A DNA stretch of 64,000 nucleotides. Source: JACWAE01 sp963847595 (GTDB lineage: Bacteria > Chloroflexota > Dehalococcoidia > SZUA-161). The position numbers and the translations under genes were made by a program. Of this stretch, positions 25,538-34,191 are shown in pieces; position 1 is the stretch's first letter; every line of letters starts with the position of its first letter. The DNA is taken from contig CAWKAJ010000003.1 of NCBI GenBank assembly GCA_963847595.1, positions 310,001 through 374,000 of the forward strand, in the 5' to 3' direction. The notes under the pieces were generated by a model that was given only the letters and a program-made list of their open reading frames with translations, searched no databases and was not told the origin of the DNA.

Positions 25538-26506
25538 ATGGAAGCCTATTTGGGTGTTGACGTTGGTTCGGTAACTACCAAGTTCGCCGTGTTGGATAAG
25601 GACGACCAACTCGTCACTGCTCTCTACATATTGACTCAAGGCAAGCCGATTGAAATGGTGCAGCAGGGGCTGAAACAAATTCAAGAGCTACTGCCGAAGG
25701 ACATTGAGATCCGGGGAGTCGCTACCACCGGCAGCGCTCGCTACCTGGCCGGCGTAATCCTCGGCGCTGATTTGGTCAAAAATGAGATTACCACTCATGC
25801 CGTGGCCGCACTCTCCCGCATTCCTGAGGTACAGACTGTAATGGAAATCGGCGGGCAGGACAGCAAGATTATCGTCATCCGAGACGGGGTGGTAACCGAT
25901 TTCGCTATGAACACGGTCTGCGCTGCCGGTACGGGCAGCTTCCTCGACCACCAGGCGCTGCGGCTGAATATGAACATTTCTGAGTTCAGTCAGCGGGCAC
26001 TGGAGAGCAAGAATGCGGTGCACATTGCGGGGCGGTGCACGGTTTTCGCCGAATCGGACATGGTTCACAAACAGCAAATGGGATACCGCATTGAGGACAT
26101 TATCTATGGATTGTGCCAGGCATTGGTGCGAAACTATCTCAATAATGTCGGCCTGGGGAAAGAGATCAAGCCCCCGATAGCTTTCCAGGGCGGAGTAGCT
26201 TTTAACAAGGGCATTGTAAAGGCTTTTCGAGAGGAACTCCGCACTGAGATAATTGTCCCGCCTCACCATGAGGTTATGGGAGCGATAGGTGCAGCGCTGC
26301 TGGTTCATGAAGATGTGGTCAAGGGCAGCCTTGCGACCAAGTTCCAGGGGTTCCGTGTCAGCGACGCCAAGTACCGTACCTCTTCGTTTGAATGCAAGGC
26401 CTGCCCCAACATCTGCGAGATAGCTCGACTTTCGGAGAATGGCCATGTCCTGGCGCAGTGGGGCGGTCGGTGTGACCTGTGGGAGAGAACCTCAGCGAAG
26501 CAATAG
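25538..26506 (+). CDS. CoA-substrate-specific enzyme activase (HgdC/BadFG-like ASKHA ATPase)
   Basis: This 322-aa ASKHA protein has phosphate motifs G-V-D-V-G-S-V-T-T-K (residues 6-15) and E-I-G-G-Q-D-S-K, and the bridging [4Fe-4S] cysteines Cys128 (T-V-C-A-A-G-T-G) and Cys167 (G-R-C-T-V-F-A-E). It has an unusual C-terminal extension with four cysteines (C-K-A-C-P-N-I-C and a later G-R-C-D). AAGGAG precedes the ATG. Family members use ATP to push low-potential electrons into 2-hydroxyacyl-CoA dehydratases or benzoyl-CoA reductase. A weak hairpin, TCGGG/CCCGA at 26520-26539 followed by GTTTT, may terminate the transcript. Confidence 0.88.
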   Translation: MEAYLGVDVGSVTTKFAVLDKDDQLVTALYILTQGKPIEMVQQGLKQIQELLPKDIEIRGVATTGSARYLAGVILGADLVKNEITTHAVAALSRIPEVQTVMEIGGQDSKIIVIRDGVVTDFAMNTVCAAGTGSFLDHQALRLNMNISEFSQRALESKNAVHIAGRCTVFAESDMVHKQQMGYRIEDIIYGLCQALVRNYLNNVGLGKEIKPPIAFQGGVAFNKGIVKAFREELRTEIIVPPHHEVMGAIGAALLVHEDVVKGSLATKFQGFRVSDAKYRTSSFECKACPNICEIARLSENGHVLAQWGGRCDLWERTSAKQ

Positions 26507-26995
26507 AGGGGTCGGGTTTTCGGGTATAGCGCAGCCCGAGTTTTATGGCGCATGAATTATTCAATTTTGGGGTCGCCGGACGCCGGGATTTCGCGGGCCG
26601 TGATCAGCTTCAGCCGAACGCAGCGGGGACCGTCTGAGTAAAAAGCATCCCTATGTTGAGGGGCACTATCCCCAAAACGAATTCCCACGAACGAAACCCC
26701 ACATATTCAATTTTCCGGGGCTTGCCAAGAGCTTTGTGCAACCAGCAATCAGCTCAAAGCTATCAGCCCACAAATGTGAGGCTCAGTAGATGCTGTTTGC
26801 GGCTCTTGAATTTGGTCGGGATCTGTGTACATTCAGTCCCGATGTAATGGGGGAATTATAGAACATTAGTGCTGATATTGTCAAGGGGAAGATGTCGCTG
26901 GCTCCAATTCAAGAATATGCGCATATCATAGTAATGAAATTAATAGATTTGTTATTCGTAGAGTACCAATAAGTTAAGAAAGTGCAGCGGTAAGT
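26507..26995. other. Intergenic region without a recognisable gene
   Basis: These 489 bases separate the rightward activase gene from the end of the leftward DUF488 island. Apart from the weak hairpin near 26520-26543, I see no convincing open frame, tRNA or promoter. A short CGGGA/TCCCG dyad lies near 26818-26842. It may hold decayed sequence at an insertion boundary. Confidence 0.5.
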
Positions 26996-27730
26996 TTAAA
27001 AATCGGCAAATGATTTATCATTCATATAATCTGGAAAAGTGTAAGCGCCAGTGACTTGTAACCAACACCTTTCGCCTTCGCCTTTTATTCTTTCCCAAGG
27101 CCGGGCTAGTCCAAGGCGGAGATACAGGCGTTCGGCGTTTTGAAGCAAGGCGACTAATTCTGTTTTAACTTCAATATTATTGCGTCCCTGTTTCCGTACC
27201 AATGCGAAACATCGGTTCCACAATGTTAAATCACTCGTAGGGCAATCAAATTTACAACCAAGGCCGTCTTTAAAAATTAATCGTGGTTTTATTTGTCTAG
27301 GTGTCAATTCTATGTTGACAATGGTAACTACCGAAAGAGTAGCAATTGACCTAGTTTTGGCACCAGGCTTAACCCAACTGTTTTCTTGAAGAAACCCCCC
27401 ATAAATTTCGCTTACCGAAACATAGGAATTAAGTTGAAGCGCACTCTCCCACTCTTTGTCATTGCACAATCCCTTTCCCTTAATAGAAGCTGGATTGAAA
27501 ATCATGTCTTCGATATGTGGCGATTGGCACGCAATTGGGTATAAATCAAACTCTACTTTGGCTCTAGGTCGTATTAAAACATTGCCACCAGGGTTAAAAA
27601 GGTACTTTTTGAGGAACCCCCCTTGACACACGGGACGTATGCAAATACCAGCCTCATCAATGCCAACTACACATACTTCGTTACCGTTTGGCATTTGTGT
27701 TAAATCGGTTATTATCAGCGTTTTCTTCAT
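26996..27730 (-). CDS. Probable dual OB-domain protein of a DUF488 island
   Basis: This 244-aa protein begins M-K-K-T-L-I-I-T-D-L-T-Q-M and has alternating beta-rich segments with R-P-V-C-Q-G-G-F, G-N-V-L-I-R-P-R-A and L-G-L-A-R-P-W. The pattern resembles the dual OB-containing (DuOB) family reported next to DUF488 genes, but I am not certain. It is the third gene of an AT-rich leftward trio, 10 bases after the DUF488 gene at 27741. The base composition and codon choice (many AAA, ATT, TTA) differ from its neighbours, which suggests transfer. OB folds would fit nucleic-acid binding. Confidence 0.6.
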   Translation of the reverse strand: MKKTLIITDLTQMPNGNEVCVVGIDEAGICIRPVCQGGFLKKYLFNPGGNVLIRPRAKVEFDLYPIACQSPHIEDMIFNPASIKGKGLCNDKEWESALQLNSYVSVSEIYGGFLQENSWVKPGAKTRSIATLSVVTIVNIELTPRQIKPRLIFKDGLGCKFDCPTSDLTLWNRCFALVRKQGRNNIEVKTELVALLQNAERLYLRLGLARPWERIKGEGERCWLQVTGAYTFPDYMNDKSFADF

Positions 27731-27740
27731 GTGATCTTAC

Positions 27741-28181
27741 TTAGAGATGCACGATTCTTAAATTTAATGACTTCATTTTTTTTGCTAAATATTCGGCCGC
27801 GAGACGCCGGTGACAACGATCAGGCTTAGGCTCACTACAAAGAAGTACAATGCCCTCTTGAAGCAGTTTAGGATTAATCTGCTTCTCCGCTTGGCGTCTC
27901 TTAATTAGTGCCATATAAAGTCGCTCATAGTTTGCCCAATTGTGGGTTTTTCGATAATCATCGAGTAAGGTTTTTTCGGGTGCCAATTCTTGTATTTCGT
28001 GATACTCCATATCAAGTAATTTTTTTAAGAAATATCGCAAATCATCACGTTTAGTAAATCCTACTAGCTGTGACACGTTGTTAAGTCGTATATCTATTAG
28101 ATGCTTAGCCCGAGATTCTCCTAAGATTCTGAAGAATTCCTCGGCTGACTTTTTTGTGAAACCAATAGTGTATATAGTCAA
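27741..28181 (-). CDS. DUF488 family protein 1
   Basis: This 146-aa protein has the DUF488 signature: I-Y-T-I-G-F-T at the start, L-I-D-I-R (residues 28-32), and the C-terminal L-L-C-S-E-P-x3-R-C-H-R-R with Cys115, Cys123, His124 and Arg125. The C-x(n)-C-H-R motif looks catalytic or metal-binding; the biochemical role of the family is not established. It starts with TTG at 28181, 7 bases after the upstream DUF488 stop, so translation is likely coupled. It shares the AT-rich composition of the trio. Confidence 0.8.
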   Translation of the reverse strand: MTIYTIGFTKKSAEEFFRILGESRAKHLIDIRLNNVSQLVGFTKRDDLRYFLKKLLDMEYHEIQELAPEKTLLDDYRKTHNWANYERLYMALIKRRQAEKQINPKLLQEGIVLLCSEPKPDRCHRRLAAEYLAKKMKSLNLRIVHL

Positions 28182-28188
28182 TTGACGC

Positions 28189-28704
28189 TCACAATGGCAA
28201 TATGTATTGACTCGCTATAACTCCTGCCCTTTCCTTTAAGAGTTCTTCATCAGTTTGAATTCTATCATCACCGCGAATGTGCAGTATTTGTACTCCTTCT
28301 TGACTCAAAGCATCACCAACAAGCAAACTACGATGGCAGTGAACAGGACTTTCCTCAGCACACATCAAACAAATCCTAGATTTCTTTGAGCCTATTACCA
28401 AACGAGAAATGCTGCGCTTGAAGGTCTCTTTTTGGCGTATGATTCGATAATCTACTTTACCGGTTTGTGGGTCGTAACAATCGGGGTCAGAAGGATGGCC
28501 ACCTAATGTGTCACCCATGTATATATATTTAATACCCTTTGCCGTTAAGGTTTCTTTAAGATTTTGACTATTCGCGAATGAAACCCAGCCACTATTTGGG
28601 TTACTTCGTATGTCAACAAGAAATTCCACCTTGGCCATCTCAAGCAATCTGGTGAATGCTTCAGGCGAAGAATTACTGTGGCCTATTGTATATATGAGTT
28701 GCAT
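28189..28704 (-). CDS. DUF488 family protein 2
   Basis: The 171-aa protein is taken from the ATG at 28704, because the family start M-Q-L-I-Y-T-I-G-H-S begins there; the frame stays open upstream but that part is not family-like. Key motifs are L-V-D-I-R-S-N-P and M-C-A-E-E-S-P-V-H-C-H-R-S-L. It is the first gene of the trio and is diverged from DUF488 protein 1 (long G-D-T-L-G-G-H-P insertion). A paired DUF488 arrangement next to an OB-fold protein suggests a multi-subunit system, possibly for defence or nucleic-acid repair; this is inference. Confidence 0.8.
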   Translation of the reverse strand: MQLIYTIGHSNSSPEAFTRLLEMAKVEFLVDIRSNPNSGWVSFANSQNLKETLTAKGIKYIYMGDTLGGHPSDPDCYDPQTGKVDYRIIRQKETFKRSISRLVIGSKKSRICLMCAEESPVHCHRSLLVGDALSQEGVQILHIRGDDRIQTDEELLKERAGVIASQYILPL

Positions 28705-28782
28705 AAAGATATCTTTTAAGATCATTATTTTAATCATAAGATAACATAAATCCTCTTTGTAAACAATCGGTGTTATGAGCGA

Positions 28783-29180
28783 GGGCACATTGGACTGTGC
28801 CCCTCCACGTCGTGACGGGAGTCACGATGCTACGTAAAAGGGCGAGGAAACCTCGCCCCTACATTTTGGGGCACAGAGGTTTGTGCCCCTACACGGCTTG
28901 GAGCGGATGCTCCAAGCTACCCGTCAGGGCGTTCAGTTGAACGCCCCTACGACGCTGGGGGCTAAATCCCCCTTACCCCCTTTAGAAAAGGGGGGATTGG
29001 TTTGTGGGGCACCTGGATTCCTGCGCAAGCAGGAATGGCATTTTGTGGGCCCTTCGACAAGCTCAGGGCGAACGGGTGAATCCCCCCTCACTCTTATCTC
29101 TCCCTCAAGGGGCGAGAAGATTTGGGGCGGTGAGATTGCTTCGTCGTTCTTCCTTAAGGAAGGACTCCTCGCAATGACAT
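28783..29180. repeat. Mosaic of palindromic intergenic repeats, locus 1
   Basis: The 480-base gap before the glycyl radical operon is almost wholly made of short dyads: GGGCACA/TGTGCCC (28784-28803), TCGTGAC/GTCACGA (28811-28828), GGGCGAGG/CCTCGCCC (28840-28858), GGGGCACA/TGTGCCCC (28869-28890), CTTGGAGC/GCTCCAAG (28897-28916), GGGCGTTCA/TGAACGCCC (28927-28946), AATCCCCC/GGGGGATT (about 28965-28998) and ATTCCTGC/GCAGGAAT (about 29018-29036). Last comes an element running from GAGATTGCTTCGTC to TCCTCGCAATGACA (29131-29179). Several dyads are followed by CCCTAC. Related units recur at 35368-35665 and 41841-41890. An apparent reading frame inside is not a gene. Confidence 0.75.
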
Positions 29181-29257
29181 AGTTGGGGGCGGGCTGCTAT
29201 CAAACGGGGATGCGGTCGGGGCCTGACCAGGTGTAATCGGAGGGGATGGCGCGAGGT

Positions 29258-29677
29258 TCAGGCTATCCGCTTGCCCGGTGACGGTGTTTGGGAAAGATAG
29301 ACTTCGTCAACCTTGATGACCCCTACCTGCTTGATATAGAAATAGACCTTGCCCTTCAGAAACGGCGATTCTTTGGAAAGCGCCTGAGCCATGTCGTATA
29401 GCGGCCCGGACCTTTGAAATCCTTCAAATGTGCCCTTTACCTGATAGGATGACCAGGGGGCTTTAAAGACTGTTGCCGCAACCTTCCCTGTGCTAATCAG
29501 GTTTTTCTTGGTCTTGTTCATCAGCAGGTCTGCGAATATGAGGACATCCTCGCTCGGTGCCGTGAGCGAAGCGATAAGGGCGCAATTGGGCTTCCCTGCG
29601 GCGTCAACGGTAGCCAGGAACTTGACCGACTCGGGGTCGTTTATGAGGTCCATAACCTGCTTGGGCATCTTAGCCAT
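29258..29677 (-). CDS. Pyridoxamine 5'-phosphate oxidase-fold (FMN-binding split-barrel) protein
   Basis: This 139-aa split-barrel protein starts at the ATG at 29677, where GGAGGG lies upstream; the ATG at 29695 has no ribosome site. It shows F-L-A-T-V-D-A-A-G-K-P-N, K-T-K-K-N-L and K-G-T-F-E-G-F at the usual places for the family that binds FMN or F420. It is the last gene of the glycyl radical operon, 25 bases after the activase. A flavin-linked redox role, perhaps feeding electrons to the activase, is possible but unproven. Confidence 0.75.
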   Translation of the reverse strand: MAKMPKQVMDLINDPESVKFLATVDAAGKPNCALIASLTAPSEDVLIFADLLMNKTKKNLISTGKVAATVFKAPWSSYQVKGTFEGFQRSGPLYDMAQALSKESPFLKGKVYFYIKQVGVIKVDEVYLSQTPSPGKRIA

Positions 29678-29702
29678 GAGTTTCCCTCCCTCCATCTACC
29701 AG

Positions 29703-30629
29703 CTATTTCGACACCGTTTTGGCCTGTAACCCAAATGATGCTACGAGCCGCTTAAGCTTCTGCATATGTTCGTCGGCAGGGGGTTGAGTGCCTTCAAATA
29801 CGTAATTGCGGCCCAGTTTCTTGTATTTGGGCTCTCCCAGCCGATGGAATGGCAATAGGTCTATTTTGGTCACGCTCTCCAAATTACGGGCAAATTGCAG
29901 GATACCCCTGATATTATCCTCTCCATCCGTGTATCCAGGGATAACAGGAACTCTAACAAACATAGGAATTCCTTTGCCAGATATCCTCCTCGCGTTCTCC
30001 AGGATCAGCTCAGGGGAAACCCCAGTGTACTCCGCATGTCTGGCAGGGTCTATCTGTTTCAGGTCGTAGAGTACGAGGTCGACATGCTTCAGGATTTCCT
30101 CCAGTTCCTGCCACTTTACATAACCACTGGTATCCAATGCTGTATGTATGCCCTGTGCCTGACATTTTCCGAGGAACTCTACGAGGAATTCGGGCTGCAT
30201 CGTGGGCTCACCACCACCCACCGTAACACCACCACCTGAACTTCGATAAAACAAGGTATCCCTCTCAACCTCGGAAAATACTTCCTCAGCGGTCATGTAT
30301 TTTCCGATAAGCTCCCTCGCCCCGGTGGGGCATGCCTCGGCGCACTTCCCGCAACTCCGGCACTTCTTTCTGTCGGTCCGCGAGCCATCCGCAGTGAAGT
30401 TGATCGCCCCCTGAGGGCAGGCAGCCACACACCCTTTACATCCAATGCACCTGCTATCGTTGAATGCAATCTGGGGGGAAAATTCCTGTCCCTCGGGATT
30501 ATGACACCACAGGCATCTCAACGGGCATCCCTTCAAGAAGACCGTGGTTCTGATACCCGGCCCATCCTCTGTGGAATACCTCTGGATGCTGAATACCAGG
30601 CCCCTTTTTCCCTGCGCTTCGCGCTTCAC
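29703..30629 (-). CDS. Glycyl radical enzyme activase (radical SAM, two extra 4Fe-4S clusters)
   Basis: This 308-aa radical SAM protein has C-P-L-R-C-L-W-C (Cys35, Cys39, Cys42) for the SAM cluster, and two ferredoxin-type motifs (Cys61-64-67-71 and Cys90-93-96-100) inserted next to it. The double cluster insert marks activases of glycyl radical eliminases, decarboxylases and succinate synthases, not of pyruvate formate-lyase itself. The GTG start at 30629 follows GAAGGG, and the gene lies 14 bases after the glycyl radical enzyme. It cleaves SAM to form the 5'-deoxyadenosyl radical that takes a hydrogen from the target glycine. Confidence 0.92.
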   Translation of the reverse strand: MKREAQGKRGLVFSIQRYSTEDGPGIRTTVFLKGCPLRCLWCHNPEGQEFSPQIAFNDSRCIGCKGCVAACPQGAINFTADGSRTDRKKCRSCGKCAEACPTGARELIGKYMTAEEVFSEVERDTLFYRSSGGGVTVGGGEPTMQPEFLVEFLGKCQAQGIHTALDTSGYVKWQELEEILKHVDLVLYDLKQIDPARHAEYTGVSPELILENARRISGKGIPMFVRVPVIPGYTDGEDNIRGILQFARNLESVTKIDLLPFHRLGEPKYKKLGRNYVFEGTQPPADEHMQKLKRLVASFGLQAKTVSK

Positions 30630-30643
30630 TTTCCCTTCTATCC

Positions 30644-33016
30644 TCAGAGTCTATGTTCCGTTCTAGCTATGACTTCATCCTGCAAGGCCCGACTCAGGCC
30701 CACGAAGTAGGCGTTATACCCGGTGACCCGCACCAGCAGGTTCCGATAGCTTTCCGGATTACTCTGGGCATCCCGCAGAGTTTCCGCATCTATGACGTTG
30801 AATTGAAGGGAGCTGCCACCGAGCTCATTATACGTTCTCAGTAGAGCGGCAAACTTTGCCAGTTGCTCATCGGTCTCCAATACAGTAGGATTTACGGTCA
30901 TGGTGTGGGAAGCTCCCGAGGGGAGCAGGTCGAAACCCAACCTTGCCACCGATTTCAGGGCAGCAGTGGGCCCTTTGACGTCGCAACCCTGGGAGGGACA
31001 GGCGCCGTTTGAAAGTGGTTCGCCGGCCTTCCTGCCATTAGGAGTCGCTGCGGTAAAGGCTCCATCATGGATGAAATGGTTCCAGGATAGGTATCCTGCC
31101 CTGAACCTTTTTCCGGTCGGGGTTACATACTGGCTCACCTCGCGACACCAGAAGCGGAATATTTCCCTGGCAATGGAATCAACGTAGTCGTCATCGTTGC
31201 CAAACTTGGGAGCCTTGTTAATCAGCATCTGGCGTACATGCTCTTTTCCCTCGAAATTCTCGCGCAGAGCCTGTAATAGCTCTGCCATAGTCAGCCTTTT
31301 GTCATCGAAAACGAGCTTCTTTATCGCTGCCAGAGAATCTGCGGCTGTGGCTATGCCCACCCCATTGAAGGTAGTGAAGTTGTAAATCGCCCCCCCATCC
31401 CTGATATCCTTTCCCTTCTGCACACAGCCATCTATGACAGCAGACAGGAAGGGACAGGGCACGTATTTGCCCCTCAGGGCATCGCAGGCCGATGTTATTT
31501 TGGTCACGCGCTCTACGGTCGCCTTGAGCTGTTTTTTATATGCCTGCATCACCTGCTCGAAGCTGGCAAATCCCAAGGGGTCTCCGGTCTCTGCCCCCAG
31601 CCGCTCGCCAGTACGCCAGTCCTTGCCGTCGTTCAGGGCCAGCTCCATGCTCTTAGCAACATTGAAATGGACATCCACCGTCCCCGAGGTATCCTTGCCC
31701 TGGGCCGTGTTCTCGAGACAACCGACCACGCCATAATCAACTGCATCCTCATGGGACATGCCCTCGCCCTCTAGGGCCTTAATGACTACGTTATCGAAGT
31801 TGAGGATGAAGGGAGAGCCCTGTGTATCGCGGACCATCCGGCAAACCCTAAGCAGGAGCTCCTGCGGAGTCCCGGAATGAATCCTCAGGTTTAGCTTGGG
31901 CTCGAGCATGTTCAACTCCTGGAATGACTCCAGGACGAGATAGGTCAAATCGTTGGTAAGGTCCTCTCCATTGGGCCCCTGACCCCCAAGTGTGATCAAC
32001 TGGCCAAACCCTGCGTTTCGGCCATGGGGACCTCCGGTCGTCTGGTAATCATAGGCATAGTTATGCTTGATGGAAAAGCACTGAAAAAGCTCTTTCGCTT
32101 CCTGTCTGCTCAACGACCCCTGTTCCAGGTCATTTTTGTAGAAAGGATACAGGTACTGGTCAAGCCTGCCGTAGGAGATGCCGGGGCCAGGGTATGACTC
32201 GGCAATCATCTCAACCATGTGGGAAAACCAGGTAGCCTGCAGGGCCTCGTGGAATGTCCGGGCGGGGTTATATGGCACCCAGTCGCAGACCCCGGCGATC
32301 TTTAATAGCTCTGCCTTTCTTCTGGCTTTGGTCTCAGCTTGGGCCAGCCTTCTCGCCTCCTCGGCATAGCGATGGCTGAACTCAGTTATTGCATCGCAGC
32401 AGATGATTACCGCCTTTAAGAGCTCCTTCTTCGCCTCCGATGTGGCCTGCTTAAGGTATCTCTGCGCCTCCTCCTTAATTCCCCTGAAGCCCTCTTGCAG
32501 CACCCTGGCATGGTTCTGGATGATATGGCCAGGGGTTATGCCGCCGCAGGAAAGGCCCACGCTGAGTACCTTCTCCGATTTATCAATGAGCTCAGCTTCA
32601 ATTCTTGTGAATTCCTCAGTCTCTTCTGCGGTGAGGCAGGTCGACAGGGAGGTACAGAACCTACCCCCGACAATGAGTTCGCCGTCGAGGATATCAACCG
32701 GTATCTCGTGAAGTACTTTCTGAAAGAACAGCGCCTTTCTGACGACCAGATGTTGCTCCCAGAAGTCAGTGGGCAGGTCCAACTGGTATGCCATCGCTGC
32801 CAGCCCGTCCCTGGTTGCCTGCAGCACGCCTCCCAGCATATCGGGCACCGAAACAAAATCCAGCGTCTGATAGACCACATCGTTGGGTATGCCGGTGGTG
32901 AATGACATTACGTTATTCTGAAACTCACGCTCTTCGTCCATAAAATAGTAGTCTCTCAGGCGTCTTATCCTCGGTGATAGCTTCTCTGATACTTCCCAGA
33001 GTTTTGGCTCAGCCAT
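30644..33016 (-). CDS. Glycyl radical enzyme of unassigned substrate (C-x-E type)
   Basis: This 790-aa protein has the pyruvate formate-lyase-like barrel. The thiyl-radical cysteine is Cys433 in V-V-G-C-L-E-N, with Glu435 two residues on, as in dehydratases, choline lyase and 4-hydroxyphenylacetate decarboxylase; PFL has a Cys-Cys pair instead. The glycyl radical site is Gly766 in R-V-T-G-Y, 25 residues from the C-terminus, followed by Q-D-E-V-I-A-R-T-E. Residues that fix the substrate cannot be assigned by eye. It is cotranscribed with its activase, a split-barrel protein and an SDR epimerase-like protein. Confidence 0.92.
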   Translation of the reverse strand: MAEPKLWEVSEKLSPRIRRLRDYYFMDEEREFQNNVMSFTTGIPNDVVYQTLDFVSVPDMLGGVLQATRDGLAAMAYQLDLPTDFWEQHLVVRKALFFQKVLHEIPVDILDGELIVGGRFCTSLSTCLTAEETEEFTRIEAELIDKSEKVLSVGLSCGGITPGHIIQNHARVLQEGFRGIKEEAQRYLKQATSEAKKELLKAVIICCDAITEFSHRYAEEARRLAQAETKARRKAELLKIAGVCDWVPYNPARTFHEALQATWFSHMVEMIAESYPGPGISYGRLDQYLYPFYKNDLEQGSLSRQEAKELFQCFSIKHNYAYDYQTTGGPHGRNAGFGQLITLGGQGPNGEDLTNDLTYLVLESFQELNMLEPKLNLRIHSGTPQELLLRVCRMVRDTQGSPFILNFDNVVIKALEGEGMSHEDAVDYGVVGCLENTAQGKDTSGTVDVHFNVAKSMELALNDGKDWRTGERLGAETGDPLGFASFEQVMQAYKKQLKATVERVTKITSACDALRGKYVPCPFLSAVIDGCVQKGKDIRDGGAIYNFTTFNGVGIATAADSLAAIKKLVFDDKRLTMAELLQALRENFEGKEHVRQMLINKAPKFGNDDDYVDSIAREIFRFWCREVSQYVTPTGKRFRAGYLSWNHFIHDGAFTAATPNGRKAGEPLSNGACPSQGCDVKGPTAALKSVARLGFDLLPSGASHTMTVNPTVLETDEQLAKFAALLRTYNELGGSSLQFNVIDAETLRDAQSNPESYRNLLVRVTGYNAYFVGLSRALQDEVIARTEHRL

Positions 33017-33041
33017 GACCTTTGCCCCCCTTCCCCATTAT

Positions 33042-34061
33042 CTAGAATTTTTGAGCTTTCAACCACTGGACAGTGATATTAAAGGCTTCTTCAGCGGTAA
33101 AAATCGGCTTGTAGCCGAAATCCCGTGTCGCCTTGTCGTGGACGAAGGTGTGGTCCACGCAGACACAATAGACAGTGAACCTATTGAAGTTGGACTTGGC
33201 ACTGAATTTCTCAACGGACCAGCCGAGAACGTTTGCCAGACCACGGGGTATAGATCTCTTGGGCACAGGTATACCTAGCTGTTCTAAGAACGGATTCATA
33301 AAATCGAAGAAATTCCCTGTGTGATGGTCGGTAATGAAATAAATCTGCCCTGCCACAGGCGAATTCGGCGCTAAATGTTCGGCAGCTAGGATATGAGCAT
33401 GAGCAGCGTTCCCAGAAAAGATATGGCTAAATTGAGCCTTACCGTTTCCCATCCGTATGTTAATACCGCTCTTAGCGTTTTTCACTATATTAGGCAGGTG
33501 ATACTTATCGCCAGGACCGTACATGCCTACGAGGCGCAAGGCACAAGTGGAGAAGGTTGGGCTGTTTGCCTTGATGACGGCCTGCTCTCCCATCATCTTA
33601 CTATAGGCGTACCGGTTCATTTTCCTCGAATCAGCGGGATAGGGGAGAGATTCATCAGCTAAACAATGGCCATGTTTACCATCCATAATTACATCCATAG
33701 AGCTGGTATAGACAAGCCGTGGTACTCCTAGCTGGATGCATGTATCAATGATAAGCTTAGTACCCACTACATTGGTTTCCTCATATATCGTCGGGGGCAA
33801 GTTGGGGTCCCAGACCGCTGCCGCTACATGAAAGACTGTGTCCACACCATCACAGGCCCTTCTGACAGCCGCAGCATCCCGGATATCACCCACGATTATC
33901 TCGGCGCGGTCATCTTTTGCGGGCTCGATATCTATAATGCGGACAGTTTTTCCCTGCTCCAGGAGTTGAGAGACAATCGCTCGCCCCAGCATCCCTGCAC
34001 CACCCGTCACGAGATATACTTTCGATTGCCACGAACGAGATGAACTTATTTCATTCATCAT
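33042..34061 (-). CDS. NAD(P)-dependent epimerase/dehydratase-type SDR
   Basis: This 339-aa extended SDR has V-T-G-G-A-G-M-L-G-R (residues about 18-27) for the dinucleotide, V-F-H-V-A-A-A and the catalytic Y-x3-K in N-R-Y-A-Y-S-K. Overall it resembles 3-beta-hydroxysteroid dehydrogenase/isomerase-like and sugar epimerase members. The downstream glycyl radical enzyme starts 25 bases away, so the two share a transcript. It may oxidise or prepare the radical enzyme's substrate or product. GGGGG lies just before the doubled ATG. Confidence 0.82.
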   Translation of the reverse strand: MMNEISSSRSWQSKVYLVTGGAGMLGRAIVSQLLEQGKTVRIIDIEPAKDDRAEIIVGDIRDAAAVRRACDGVDTVFHVAAAVWDPNLPPTIYEETNVVGTKLIIDTCIQLGVPRLVYTSSMDVIMDGKHGHCLADESLPYPADSRKMNRYAYSKMMGEQAVIKANSPTFSTCALRLVGMYGPGDKYHLPNIVKNAKSGINIRMGNGKAQFSHIFSGNAAHAHILAAEHLAPNSPVAGQIYFITDHHTGNFFDFMNPFLEQLGIPVPKRSIPRGLANVLGWSVEKFSAKSNFNRFTVYCVCVDHTFVHDKATRDFGYKPIFTAEEAFNITVQWLKAQKF

Positions 34062-34191
34062 ACGCCCCCTGGTTTCTTAATTATGCACATTTAACTTCAA
34101 TATTATGAGGGTTTTGCCTTCTACCGTTCATTGTATCATTTCTAAACCAGGGCTATCGGCTATCAACCACTGTGCGGGGGCAGGGCTGCTG

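Noticed and set aside
28883..29182. An open frame of 99 codons in the repeat mosaic
   Set aside because: It lies entirely within palindromic repeats and the product is not protein-like.
30644..33016. Benzylsuccinate synthase alpha subunit, suggested by the CoA-transferase pairs
   Set aside because: The C-x-E motif and shorter length fit eliminase-type enzymes better, and no small BssB/C subunits are nearby.
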